NCBI GenBank assembly: GCA_023374045.1 | Contig: CM041777.1 | Coordinates: forward strand, 88,902,300-88,966,299 | Length of the DNA stretch: 64,000 bases | Source of the DNA: Limonium bicolor | Lineage: Eukaryota; Streptophyta; Magnoliopsida; Caryophyllales; Plumbaginaceae | Direction of reading: 5' to 3' | Part shown: positions 48,415 to 60,158 of the stretch, piece after piece | Layout: the number at the start of each line of letters is the position of its first letter | Position numbering within the stretch: position 1 is the first letter of the stretch | Position numbers and translations under genes: made by a program | The notes under the pieces: model-generated | Told to the model about the DNA's origin: nothing | Database searches by the model: none | The model's input: only the letters and a program-made list of their open reading frames with translations

Positions 48415-49230
48415 GGTAGGTAACCGTTTGAAAGAAACATGTTAACCAATTAAAAGAGTCAGATAACCAATTAAAAAGCTTGGTTAATCTTTTTTAAGTA
48501 GATGGTTAACCAAACTAAGGAGCCAAGATAATCAATTTAAAGAGACCGATTAACTACTTTAAAGAGCCCAAATAACTAATTTAGAGAGACAAATTAACCA
48601 ATTTAAGAAGTCAGATTAACCTTTTTAATTAGATGGTTAACCAATCTAAGGAGCCAAGATATAACCAATTTAAGAAGACTGATTAACTACTTTAAGGAGC
48701 CCAGTTAACCAATTTAGAGAGACATGTTAACCAATTTAAGAAGCCATGTTAACCTTTTAAGTAGACCGGTTGACCAATTTAAGGAGCCAAGTTAACCATT
48801 TTAAGGAGACGGTTAACTACTTTAAGGAGTCAAGTTAACTAATTTAGAGAGACGGTTAATCAATTTAAGGAGACGGTTAACTACTTTAAGGAGCAAGGTT
48901 AACCAATTTAAGAAGACAAGTTAACTACTTTAAGGAGCCAGATTAATCAATTTAAGGAGCAGGTTAACCAATTTAAGAAGACATGTTAACCAATTTAATA
49001 AGACAAGTTAACTACTTTAAGGAGCCAGGTTAACCAATTCAAGGAGACAGGGTTAAACAATTTAAGGAGACAGGTTAACCAATTTAAGGAGTCAGGTTAA
49101 CCAATTTAAGGAGTCAGGTTAACCAATTTAAGGAGTTGGGTTAACCAATTTAAAGAGACATGTTAAACAATCTAAGGATGCACGTCAATCAATTTAAAGA
49201 GAATGTTAACTTATTTACGAGAACGAAATT
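48415..49230 (+). repeat. 22-bp GTTAAC minisatellite, array B (~35 units)
   Basis: Degenerate units on the pattern GGTTAACCAATTTAAGGAGACA, with many variants (AACTACTTTAAGGAGCCA, TTTAGAGAGACA). It shares GGTTAACCA-TTTA and the 22-bp period with array A, 2.3 kb away. The copies are most regular at 49060-49150. Confidence 0.88.
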
Positions 49231-50160
49231 AAATGTTTATTTCACCCAATATAAGTCTCAAGTTTCCTATAAACACCCATAAAGGTAACTCGTAAGAGAT
49301 AGTAATTATTTGTGAGATCTCTCAATTCTGAAAATGATTAATTTATTATGCTAATATACAATATAGGTTTAGAAATGTACTCCGTGTATCTAACTCAGGG
49401 AGACAGTACTCCCTTCGTTAATTAATATCTGTCGTTATAGGATGTTATTCTTGTTCAAAAATATATCATTCTAGTTTTTGACACACTTTTCCCACTTTAA
49501 CCCTACTATTCAACACAAAAATAATAATTATTCCCTTCATTAAACAATACTGTCATTTTAGAAATTTGCACACTTATTAAAGAAAGTAGAATAATGACGC
49601 ATGTTCCTCCACTTTTTACTTTTCCATTTAGATAATTAATTCCTGTGTTTTTGTTTTGCAAATATATATTTAGTTTGTTTACAATAATAAACAATAGATT
49701 CATGAAAATAAATATCATATAAGTGAAATATTATTATATTATGATAATTTATAAAAAAAAAAGTTCAGCGCATTGTAATGATTAGTATTATCTAAAATAC
49801 TAGTGGTAATTGCAATTCAATTTACTTTACTCTTCACAATTATAATTATTATAAATTGTTAAAGTTCTAAAATTAAAGCTATTTGAAGTTTTAAAAATAA
49901 GGGATAATTATTAAAAATATAAATACGTATTTAAATATATCCCATATGTTTGTTTCAAAATAAAACATATATATATATAACAAAATAGCTAATTTTTAAT
50001 TATTAATAACATAGGAGTAAGCCTAATCCGATTAATTAATTAATGTTATAACCATTTCTAATACACTATAAAAAGAAAAAGAAAAAAACACAAACTTTCT
50101 TTTTTGAAAAAGACAAACACGCATCAATTTTTTGGTAGTATATGAATCGGTACGTATTAC
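49231..50160. other. AT-rich, nothing recognised
   Basis: Very AT-rich non-coding sequence with no terminal repeats or frames of interest. Confidence 0.5.
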
Positions 50161-50253
50161 AAGGCTGCAGCACTCCTGCAGAATTATATATGCAGCACAT
50201 GAGCTGCGCTCGTCGTTTTACAAGTTTAGTTAGGCTGGTAGTTATTACCGAAT

Positions 50254-50330
50254 TTGAGTATAGCTCAATTGGTTAAAGCGTTTAGAAGGTACACAAGAGG
50301 TATAGGGTTTTGAACCTCCGTGGGAGCGTA
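50254..50330 (+). other. tRNA-like segment with A and B boxes
   Basis: TAGCTCAATTGG at 50261-50272 fits the RNA polymerase III A box (TRGCNNARYNGG) exactly. GTTTTGAACC at 50307-50316 matches 8 of 10 bases of a B box/T-loop (GGTTCGAACC), at a normal A-B distance. No matching acceptor stem was found, so it is not a functional tRNA. It may be a SINE head or a tRNA-like piece inside the LTR. Confidence 0.5.
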
Positions 50331-50886
50331 TTTGCTCTTTTTTTGTATAAGTACATATGCTTATTTTATATATATGTAAGACTATATATTATATCGCGTT
50401 ATTAGTTAGATACGCGACTATTTTATTTTGTTACGTTGTTAGTTATATCTACGTATGTATATATATATAAATATACGTCCCCTTTTATTTTGTCGTGTTT
50501 TAGCAATGTTATTATTTATTATATACGATGTTGTAATATTGTGACGTTACGTATGTAACGTATGTGTATTTTCATATTCGTACATATATAAGTACGTGAC
50601 TATATTGATATGTAACGTCATCACGCTTTCGGACATGTATATGCCCGCACTAAATTTAATTTGTCAAACGTTATCATATGGCCGAATTATGTAACGCGTT
50701 ATTCCCAAATGATCTTCTCGTGTTTACGATTTTATGTGTTTAATTGTTTAGGGGTGTTTCATCACAATATGCCCCTACTTTTATAAAAACTACACAATAT
50801 GCTCCTATTTTTCTTCTAAGTGGTTGCAACGGCTATTTTTCTGTTCAAACGACTAGTTTGACGTCAACAACCCTTTTTTTCCTATA

Positions 50887-51298
50887 GGGAAAATTCACAA
50901 GATACCCCTGATTTCTTTCGTAATTCACAATATACCCCTGTGGTTTTAGTAATTTAACTTTAAACATGCTTAAATGTTGTCCAAAATTGATGAAACTTTA
51001 CATGGACGATGTTAAAGTGTTATATTTTGGTCCAATATCAATTTTGAAGCTTTTTAAGCTCACAAGTGACCTGTGGGACCCAATGAATATGCGACTGTTC
51101 ATTGGGTCCCATAGGTCACATGTGAGCTTAAAAAACTTCAAATTTGATATTGGACCAAAATATAACACTTTAGCATCGTCCATGTAAAGTTTCATCAATT
51201 TTGGACAACATTTAAGCATGTTTAATGTTAAAATATGAAAATCACAGGGGTATATTGTGAATTACGAAAGAAAACAGGGGTATCTCGTGAATTTTCCC
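50887..51298. mobile_element. 412-bp foldback MITE inserted in the GRF element
   Basis: A near-perfect palindrome: GGGAAAATTCACAAGATACC at the left, GGTATCTCGTGAATTTTCCC at the right. Flanks TTTCCTATA (50878-50886) and TTCCCTATA (51299-51307) form a 9-bp target duplication with one mismatch. The empty site TTTCCTATA is at 10338-10346 in copy 1. The 73-residue frames on both strands (50966-51187 plus, 50998-51219 minus) are nearly identical because of the palindrome. Confidence 0.88.
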
Positions 51299-51389
51299 TT
51301 CCCTATATAAGTACCCTCTTGTTATAAACATAACACAAACTTCATACTAAATCCATAACCATGTTTACAACCACAATCAATGAAAAATT

Positions 51390-51686
51390 TCAAACAATCC
51401 GTTGCGAATGTGGAACTCCAGCCAATCTCACTCCCTCACGCAAGAACACTTCAGGGGATACTACAACATATGAGCTTATGGTTTCTTTGAAAATGTGTCT
51501 TACTTTAGGTTGAGGGTTGTATCGATCTTGCATCATTGTTGCCCGCCAATGAAAAAGACCACCAGCCCAACAATTGTAGTATACCTTTCCAATTGAAGTG
51601 TTCTTGCGTAAGAGAGTGAGATTGGCTCCATATTTGTAATAGATTGTTTGTAAATTTCCATTGATTGTGATTGTAAAGATGACCAT
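51390..51686 (-). CDS. 98-aa GRF zinc-finger-like protein, copy 2 (probably degenerate)
   Basis: Same frame as 10431-10727, with only scattered differences, for example a Lys-Phe to Asn-Leu change early and Cys-Glu-Gly-Glu to Arg-Glu-Gly-Val near the end. The Tyr replacements at the first cysteine pair (YYKYG) are shared, so the loss predates the duplication. Copy 2's left arm encodes CECGTPANLTPSRKNTSG, slightly closer to the GRF consensus than copy 1. Confidence 0.5.
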   Translation of the reverse strand: MVIFTITINGNLQTIYYKYGANLTLLRKNTSIGKVYYNCWAGGLFHWRATMMQDRYNPQPKVRHIFKETISSYVVVSPEVFLREGVRLAGVPHSQRIV

Positions 51687-52246
51687 GGCTTTAGTATGAA
51701 GTTTGTGTTTTGTTTATATAAAAAGAGGGTGCTTATATAGGCAAAAAAAGAGTTTTCAAAATCAAACAAAATATTTGAACATAAAAATAGCCGTTACAAC
51801 AACTTAAAAGAAAACATGGCCAGTTGTGAAGTTTTTTGTAAAAACATGGGCATATTGTAAACCATTTGTAAAACAGGGGCATAATGTGAACTTTTTTGTA
51901 AAAACAGTGACATTTTGTAATTTTTTTGTAAAAATAAGGGCATATTGTAAAGTTAAAAATTAAAAAACTGTTATAAAAACCATTAACTTAAAAAAAATTA
52001 AATTTAAGTGCTAGGGGCAAAATGGTCATTTTCTAGGGCACAGTCAACGTTCGTTACCGAATCATGGTAGATTGTGAATTTTGAAACATTTTCGTGACAT
52101 ATGAAGGACAAGTTTCAAAAAAGAGGTATATTGTGAATTATGAAACATTTTAGTGGCATATTGTGAACTTTCTTAAAATAAATGACCAACTAAAGCCCAC
52201 CCATTTTTTTACTAAACATAACAAACGACATTCAAGTGGTTTTTAG

Positions 52247-52713
52247 TAGGGGTGTTGCCGGTTAACTGGAAACTAGTTCATTTAGAAGCGGTTATCCGGG
52301 ACCAAATAACTGTCGGTTTTGGTTCGGTTTTAGCCTAACGGTTAGCCGAAATGATGTAGATTTATGTGTTTTTTTCTTATAACCAGTAAAAAACGTGCGT
52401 TTTTACCAGTTTTGGTGCGGTATTAAACCGGTTAACCGTCGATTTTGATAAGATTTTATTGGTTTTAGTATAATTCTGACCATTAACTATATAATTGTAC
52501 ACTTATTTTCAGTAAATCTAATAATTTACCATATAGTTTTATACTTATACTCAACAAATTAATAAATTGAAAATACTTAAATGATTTTTCCGGTTAACCG
52601 GATGTCTTAAAATCAATAACCAAAACCAGAAAATTAAACAGTTCGGTAATCCGAACCAGCAAACCACTTCGGTTAACCAGGTTTGCGGTTGCGGTTTTCA
52701 GTGAACACCCCTA
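52247..52713. mobile_element. intact hAT MITE
   Basis: TAGGGGTGTTGCCGGTT at the left and an inverted AACACCCCTA end at the right, with GTTTTTAG directly on both sides (52239-52246 and 52714-52721). That is an 8-bp duplication, diagnostic of hAT. The interior is rich in CGGTTAACCGG-type motifs with no frame. Copy 1 retains only a rearranged stub at 11288. Confidence 0.9.
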
Positions 52714-52721
52714 GTTTTTAG

Positions 52722-53437
52722 TTATCATGTATCACACTTCAAGCCAGTTCGTTTCTATAAGTATCTTTAAAGAAAAGAACTAAATATATGATTTTGATGC
52801 GATCCTTATTTGTTTCCTCTTTTACATTATGTGAAAAAACCTTGAACACTTCCCCTTTTTTCCATTCATTTCGAAACAAAGGATAGGCCGGGTGTGGGCG
52901 GTTTTTTTTTTTTGTCAAATGGGATGTTTGTTTTCAGCGGAGAAATAGTATTGAATCGGAAAAGAGAATGGAGCGGAATAGAAAAAAATTCATTTTGATT
53001 TTGTTGGTTGTTTGTTTGTGCTGGGAAAATGAAATAAATAACTGGTCAACGGTCGCTGCTCAATGGTCAACGGCTACCGGCTGCAGGTCAACGGTTATCA
53101 ATTGTCGGTCAACATTCAATGGTCAATGGTCATTAGTCATCAATCAATAGTCATATGTCACCGGTCAAAGTATACTAAAAAAAAATTCATTCCCAAGTAG
53201 GAGGTGTGAAATCAAGTTAGAGGGTTTTGGGTAATCATATTCTCTTCCCCTTTCATGAAAATAGGAAAAAACTTGGTAAACAAACAACATGAAACAAAAT
53301 CATTCTGATTCCCTTTTCTGATTACCCCAAAACAAACGCACCTTAAAACCTGTCCCTTTTTATCGATAGAGAATGAAAGAAAAGGCAAATAACTTTCAAG
53401 GGCTATGTCTTTCCATACAGCAAATGATAGAAAAAAA
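52722..53437. mobile_element. possible MITE and GGTCAA repeats
   Basis: GGGATGTTTGTTTTC near 52920 and an inverted CAAAACAAACGCACC near 53329 resemble ends of a hAT- or PIF-type MITE. Inside, 53040-53165 holds irregular repeats of GGTCAACGGT/GGTCAATGGT. Target duplication not found. Confidence 0.35.
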
Positions 53438-54285
53438 GGAAAAATTCACAATATGACACTAAAATGTTTCATAATTCACGATATACCCTCTTTTTCAAAC
53501 TTGTCCCTCATATGTCACAAAAATGTTATCAAATTCATAAAATGCAACGATTTGGTAACGAACGTTAACTGTGCTTGGAAAATGGCCGTATTGCCCCTGA
53601 CAATTTTATTTTTTTAATTTTTATTTTTTTAAGTTAGTGGTTTTGTAATGACTATTTTTTTGAATTTTTTTAAAAAAGTTCACAATATACCACTGCTTTT
53701 ACAAAAAATTCACAAAATACCCCTATTATTACAAAAAATCTCAAATTATGCCTAGTTTTTATAAAAAAGTTCACAATATGCCACTATTTTTTGCAAAAAC
53801 GTTAACAATATGCCCCCATTTTCCTTTTAAACTATTGTAACAACTATTTTTCTATTCAAATGCTAAAGTAAGACACACTTTCAAAGTGTCGCGCAAGAAT
53901 TGAGTCCGTTTGGATAGAAAAATAGCCGTTACAACAGTTTAAAATGAAAATAAGGGCATAAATTGTGAACTTTTTGGTAAAAACAGGGCATATTGTGAAC
54001 TTTTTTATAAAACATGGGTATTGTGTGACCTTTTTTAAAAAAAAAACAGGGGTATATTGTGAACTTAAAAAAATAGTTGTTATAAAAACCACTAAATTTA
54101 AAAAAAAATTAAAAATTAAAAAATAAAATTGTCAGGGACAATATGGTCATTGTACAGGACATAATTAATATTTGTTACCAAATCGTGGCATTTTGTGAAT
54201 TCCAAAACATTTTCATGATGTGTGAGAAAAAAGTAAAAAAAAAGGACATTTCGTGAATTATGAAACATATTAGTGGAATTTTCCC
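53438..54285. mobile_element. foldback element related to the GRF foldback, without the GRF frame
   Basis: GGAAAAATTCACAATATGAC at the left and TTCGTGAATTATGAAACATA through GGAATTTTCCC at the right, with arm repeats of TTTTTACAAAAA and TTCACAATATGCC (53670-53810, inverted at 53930-54075). The centre lacks the TATA/ATG/GRF block. It may be an internally deleted relative of the 9832 element. Confidence 0.65.
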
Positions 54286-54727
54286 TATTAAAAAACAACA
54301 ATCTCATTAGCTTCATTTTTTATCCTATTAACTATAAATAAACAATAGTGAATAATTTTTTGTTTTTTCCATAGTTTAATTAAAGGATTATTTTTTATTT
54401 CTACAATTATATTCATATTAATTTACAGATTTACATTACTTTATTTATATGTTATTAAATTATTTTTCACAATTATCTCCGTTTTTTCACGTTTTTTAAA
54501 TATGTTTTGTCAAAAGTGAGATAACATGCTCAACCTATGACAATAGGCCTCATTTTCATAGGTTATAATAGTATGTACTTCCAAATATGTATAATTATTT
54601 TATCTAAAGCTAAAAATTACTATATTTTAAATAAATAATTACAAAATGAACAGTGAACATATAAGCATGTATTTTCAATATCTTTATATTTACCCTATAT
54701 GCCTGATATTTCTACCTAATAATATAT

Positions 54728-54769
<42 letters not shown>

Positions 54770-55198
54770 TGCATACATCTGGAGAATACACTTGCTATCT
54801 TTTTTAAAAAAACAACATTTTCAAACAGGTACAGTCGGACTTCCATTTTAAAGTTGGAGCGGCTGTCAGTTGGAAATTCAGAATCTTGATGAGATTACGT
54901 ATTCTCCCTACTCCACTATATCCCTCTTCCTTAGAAAAATAAAAAAGGTCCCCACTCCTTCCTCTCCCCCTCTTTCCTGAAACGGTCAAATTCTCCTCTC
55001 TCCCACAGTAAACTGCCGCTTCTCTCCAAGTTCAAACGAGAAAACCGCTCATTTTCTCCATTCCTCAATCTTTGAGACTCATTTCATCTCTCTCACTTCA
55101 CCGAAATTTCTCTTCGACATAATCTACGGCAAGTGCAGCTACTTTGAAACTTACGTGATTCTACAGCGTTGTTAGATCTGTCTGTGCATCTATGCCAT
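54286..55198 (+). promoter_or_regulatory. upstream region and leader of the host gene, copy 2
   Basis: AT-rich, then (TA)n microsatellite at about 54720-54768 that is barely expanded in copy 1, then the same CT-rich leader as 11740-12048. No unambiguous core promoter. Confidence 0.4.
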
Positions 55199-57789
55199 AT
55201 GGAAGAGCCAGAAAATTTGTCGATTGATCAAACAAATTGGGGAGTGACAGATGGTGGATCTCTCTTTGACGTCTTCGAGCAAGATGATTACCTCTTGTCT
55301 TGCAGTGCAGGTTCTGCCATTACGAATTTTTATTGAGTGCTCGTACTGGGTGTTTACCACTCGAAAGTTTACGGAATTCAAATTTCTTGATCCTCATTTG
55401 TAATGGAAATTGACATAGCTTGACGCTCAATTTTGTAGATAGATTCGGTCTACCGAGTATTGTAGTACTTGACTTCCCTTTTAATCGCAGTTATCTGTGC
55501 GGATTTGAATATCTTTTGCAATCTCTTGCTGTTCTTTCGTTCTTAACGGATATATTTTTATCAACGGGAAACCATAATTATTCTTTTGCTTCTGTTTCGA
55601 ACATCCGCGTGAGGTTGGATGCTTAGCAATATTTAGTTGCCGTCGACGTATTTACTAAATTCTGGATGCAGAGGTTGGCTTGTTGGATGAAAAGATAAAG
55701 AAGTCAGTGGAGGGAGAAAATGTGTTTGAACCATTTGAGTCCACTGAACCAGACATCTTCAGAGATGACAAACATAATCTTCGCCAAAGCTTAGCCTGGG
55801 ATAGTGCCTTCTTCACCTGCGCAGGTTTGTTTCTAGTAGATGTGAATTTGACAACTTCATTTGTATTGCTTATGTTTATCTTTCAAAGATATTTCCTTTG
55901 AACGGTTAGGTGTCCTCAATCCTGATGAATTGTCAAGCATCATTGAGCGAGCTGTTCATAGTGATAGCAAAACCAGGCAAATGTTACCAGGAATTCAAGA
56001 GGATATAAGTCAATCCACTGATTCATTGTCAACTCTTGAGAGTGATACTGTGGATCTTGCAAGTCTCGAGGTTGATCTCTTCAGTGATATCAGAGCTTCG
56101 ATACAGAGAAGCGGGTTCACTCCGGTGAATTCAGTTAAAAGTGAAATATATGAAGGAACAGAGTCCATGGGCGGCCATGGTGATTATTCTCTACATTATA
56201 TCTGCTATCTTATTATATGTATATACTATATACTTCATCCGATTCGAGGAGGGAACTGCCTGGAGACCATATGTCTTGAAATTCTTTCAGTTGACTTGTT
56301 CCTAATATATAGATGTACTCTTTTCTTTGAAATATAGCCCATCTTTATTCAATTTTTTTATGCATGTTAAATCTCAAAATAAAATTAGCTCATGTTCTTA
56401 TCATTGACAGTATGACTGTTTCTTCCAGGGGTAAAAGTTACCAACCAGCATCATGGAAACATTGTGAGTGAATTACTTAAGCTGCTCCACTATTTTAGAT
56501 TCATGGATTTCCTTCTGTCTTTACGATGAGTTGTTTATCCTAAATAAGTACTTACAAACTAAGGTAAAGCCCAAGTCCACTTTCAAGAAACCGGTTACCA
56601 GCTTACAAGTTACAAGGGCATGAGATTTCCAAAAAAATTGGATTCTGCTGGTGCACAATTGGTAAAGGCGAGTATCAAGTTCTATTAAAGCTTTGGACAA
56701 GTATACTCCACATGCACACTGAAACTTCATAAAAACTTGTTTTTCTCGTTGCCATGCTTAAGAGTAGTATATTGGTGTCCACTCTGATTCTATAGGAAAA
56801 TTTTCCTAATTGACTTCTTCTGCTGTGTCATAATCTGCTGTTCTTAATTGTTATTTGCTACATTATTATTCATTTCTGACCAAAAGAAATGTTTTATTGG
56901 TGATATCGAATCCACGAGGATTGACGTTGCTGCATTCTACTCTAATTGCAGCCTCTGGGTAAAAGCAGTGAATCATCAAGCTCAATCCTCAGGCAACCTG
57001 CAACAAATAGCAAAACAACTTCAGTAGCAGTGGCAAGAACATCGGTGTCACGACCCAAACGAACGCCTCTTGCTGTTGACCGGGTGACATCAGAGAGCAA
57101 TAACTTAGGAGTTGATAAAGGTGGGAAAATTTTCGTAAAAATACTGATCTCATAAAAAAATTATATGTGGTGGTCTTTTTTGAAAAAAATTACGCGGATG
57201 TACTAAACCAGTGTGAAGAAGTTGCCCTGGGGTCGGGGCAGCTTGCCAAAAACCGCCCTGGGAACAGGGCAGCTTCTGCATTTTTCTGCTTGAAACTGCC
57301 CTCGGTCTAGGGCGGCTTCAGGCAAAAATGTTGAAAGATGCCTTGAAGCTAGGGCGGTTTCTGTGCAATTTCCCCCCTCATCCAGAAAATCTGGACAGCC
57401 AATCAGAGCCGTCGATTGAGATTTTCTTCAGATTCTGGACGGATAAGGTTATCCGCCGATTTGCACTGAAGTCGCCCTAGGTTTGGGGCGGTCTCCAGCA
57501 GACGGAAAACTCTATAACCCCCCCCCCCCCCATTCTCCACACAATTCTTCAACTCTCATTCCCCCAACTTCTACAATCTTCTAACCTCCGAATTTCATTA
57601 AGTAAGTTGCAATATTTAATTTTTTTTCATTTTTTGTATTGTTTATTTATGATTAATTATTATGTCTATTAAAGTACTTATTTTTTGTGTTTTTTATTTG
57701 TTTGTCAAATTTTGTTAGTTCTTCTAATATTTTTTTATCCTATTAGTATTCTTCCCAACATATGTTAATGTTATTATTTTTTTATGCAA

Positions 57790-58480
57790 TTTGTTTACAA
57801 AAATCACCAATTTATGCACAAATTAATAATGTTAAAGTTATTATTTTGTTATGTAATTTTTGTTACATTTATGATCCTAACTTATATAATTTAAATTCAT
57901 AATTAATCATTTAATTTATGAGTTACAAAATCACCAAAATTGGTGATTTTATGCAATAATTAATTATGTTAATGTTATTATTTTGTTATGTATTTTTTTA
58001 CATTTATAATAATCATTTTTATAATTTAAATTCGTAATTAATTTAACCATTTGATTTATGAGTTACAAAATCACCAATTTGTGATTTATGTCTTAATGGT
58101 AATGTTAAGTTATTATAATGTTATGCAATATTTTTTACATTTATAATGCTCACTAACAATATTTAAGTAATTAAATTGTCCATTTATTTATAAGTTGTAA
58201 AATCACCAATTTTGGTGGTTTTTATGCACTAATTAATTTGTTTATGTTATTATAATGTTGCAATTTTTTTTACAATTATAATGCTCATTAATATAATTTA
58301 AATTTGTAATTATTTTGTCCATTTATTTTGTAAGTTGCAAAATCACCAATTTTGGTGGTTTTATGCACTAATTAATTTTGTTTTATGTTATTATAATGTT
58401 ATGCAATTTTTTTTACAATTATAATGCACATTATTTTTTAAATTCGTAATGATATTGTTTCATTATTTTATAAGTCACAA
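57790..58480 (+). repeat. AT-rich tandem repeat inside the PMD-MULE, copy 2
   Basis: Same ~140-bp unit as at 15340-16130, with several internal deletions and about one unit fewer. Confidence 0.65.
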
Positions 58481-58772
58481 AATGCAGGTCTTTGATTGTG
58501 TCATAATCTGTACAAGCTAGCAAAGGCTTGTTACTCTTGTTTCAAAAATAATGAAAATTCAGTCGTTCTTGTTATGGATCTTACAACAATTCCAGCACCA
58601 AGCTATCGAGTGGGACCCGAGGATAATGAATTGTTCACATAGCAGTTCACTCATATATCAATAACTCTTTTTTCAGATGATCCGGTACGTTGATACGCTG
58701 TACAACTTTAGTACATTTTGTTCAATATTTATATCGGATCATAACCTTAAATTGTCTAACCATGACATGTAG

Positions 58773-60158
58773 GTAATACAAAATCCAAAATACACTGAGA
58801 GGAAGCTGCGGTCCCGAAATCTGGAAGTGGAGCTTCCACACTATGCACTTCATCATTACATCAGCGAAGTTGGTTTTCTGGGGTCAGCATTTTTTAGAAT
58901 CAAGGCTGACAATGTCATCGTCAGCGCACTTGTTGAAAGATGGAGACCAGAGACTCACACTTTTATGATGCCTATTGATGAGACAACCATAACTCTGGAA
59001 GATGTACATCATTTGTTTGGGTTGAAGGTGGAAGGAGATGTTGTCGTTGTTCGGATGAATCAGCCTGTTGTAGATTTGTATGAAGAATTGTTGGGTTAAA
59101 GACCGGGACCAGATTCAATTAGAGGTTACAAGGTTTCGTTGTTGTGGTTATAGAAGACATTCGAGATCAGTAATGATGATGAGAATGCATTCAACAATTG
59201 GCCAGATGTGGTCCATCAGTGCTACGCAAGAGCATGAATCATGCGGTTGATCGGTGGGATGTTGATGCCCAGTCCTGACCGTCGCACCATTGACTGTGGC
59301 TATCTGGAGTTTGAGGATTTTTCTGAGTGTGGTCAGTACAGTTGGGGGTCGACACTATTAGCGCACACCTACCGTGGGTTGTGCAATGCCACCCAGTTTG
59401 ACTCTTCAAATATCACTGTAGCCACTAAGTTGATTACACTGTGTGGGCATATGCTAGACTCCCTGCCTTTTTTGAGTTCCAAAAAAAACCTACTGATACA
59501 GAAGATGTGATCGGTTACGCGTAAGTGCAAGAAATGATATTTACATTTAATTTAATAAATGCACTGCACTTCTTATCATTATGTTTTAATGAGCTTTGTA
59601 TGTGTTCACTTGTAGTTAGGATAATCCAATGGTGAAAACAAGTAGTTGTAGGTTGCTCGTACTGTCATTGATTCTATCCCAGTTCCACCCACTGATGATC
59701 GCGTAAGTGTTATTGAACTACAAACCTATGAACAACTATGTAATTCCTGATATTTATTGTGCCTTAAATATTTTTTGTTATTTAATTTTGCAGTGGGTCT
59801 GACAACCATACGGTGATGCCCCACTAGAAACAGCCACTGTATTTGTACCACTAATCCTTACATAGTCGAGGGGCATCAGCCAGATCGAGTGATGAGACAA
59901 TTTGGACGTGATCAACCGATACCAGCATTGCTACTGGATTGTAATAAGCTGCACAATCAAAAGCGAACCGGCCGGGTAGAGGTGGACTGGAGCAATGTGA
60001 ACGCCAGGTATATCGAGCTATGGGTGTTTGACTGTCGTTTTACAATTTTTTGTTTGTTTCGAAGGCATTGTTATTAACAAACTGTTCACTAAAATTGGAA
60101 AAAACGCTAGCTCAATGACCAACCCAATGAAGTCGTCTTGGCCCCGTAAGAAGTTATA
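58773..60158 (+). pseudogene. plant mobile domain pseudogene, copy 2
   Basis: Same exons as copy 1: HYALHHYISEVGF and ALVERWRPETHTFMMP from 58773; stop at 59097; RLIGGMLMPSPDRRTIDCGY with three residues missing before FEDFSECGQYSWGS; A-run frameshift near 59480; WV-type third exon damaged (TGGGTCTGACAACC); RQFGRDQPIPALLL from 59900. The shared stop and frameshift were therefore already present before duplication. Copy 2 has further lesions. Confidence 0.8.

Larger units (their letters stand above)
38673..50761 (-). mobile_element. 12,089-bp LTR-derived insertion with nested repeats
   Basis: The ends are TGTAACACC at the left and GGTGTTTCA at the right (TG..CA). TCACA flanks both sides (38668-38672 and 50762-50766) and the unoccupied site TCACA is at 10222-10226 in copy 1. 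On the minus strand it starts TGAAACACCCCTAAACAATT and ends with a GGTGTTACA typical of chromovirus LTRs. About 38673-44350 and 50150-50761 look like one very long LTR, split by nested material (44350-50150). No gag-pol was recognised, so a disrupted solo LTR is my preferred reading; a heavily decayed full element is possible. Confidence 0.78.
50762..52174. mobile_element. GRF foldback, copy 2, remainder
   Basis: Continues the element begun at 38309, from the duplicated TCACA. It ends like 11214 (GTGAACTTTCTT). It contains a further foldback insertion at 50887-51298 placed between the ~30-bp arm repeats and the TATA box of the left arm. Confidence 0.78.

Noticed and set aside
50254..50330. 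A functional tRNA gene
   Set aside because: A and B boxes are present but no pairing acceptor stem or credible anticodon arm was found.
38673..50761. DNA transposon with TGTAACACC/TGAAACACC inverted ends
   Set aside because: The inverted match is short and is the normal TG..CA LTR symmetry. The 5-bp duplication and LTR-type text fit an LTR element better.
50966..51219. Two 73-aa frames, nearly identical on opposite strands
   Set aside because: Direct consequence of the near-perfect palindrome of the 412-bp foldback.
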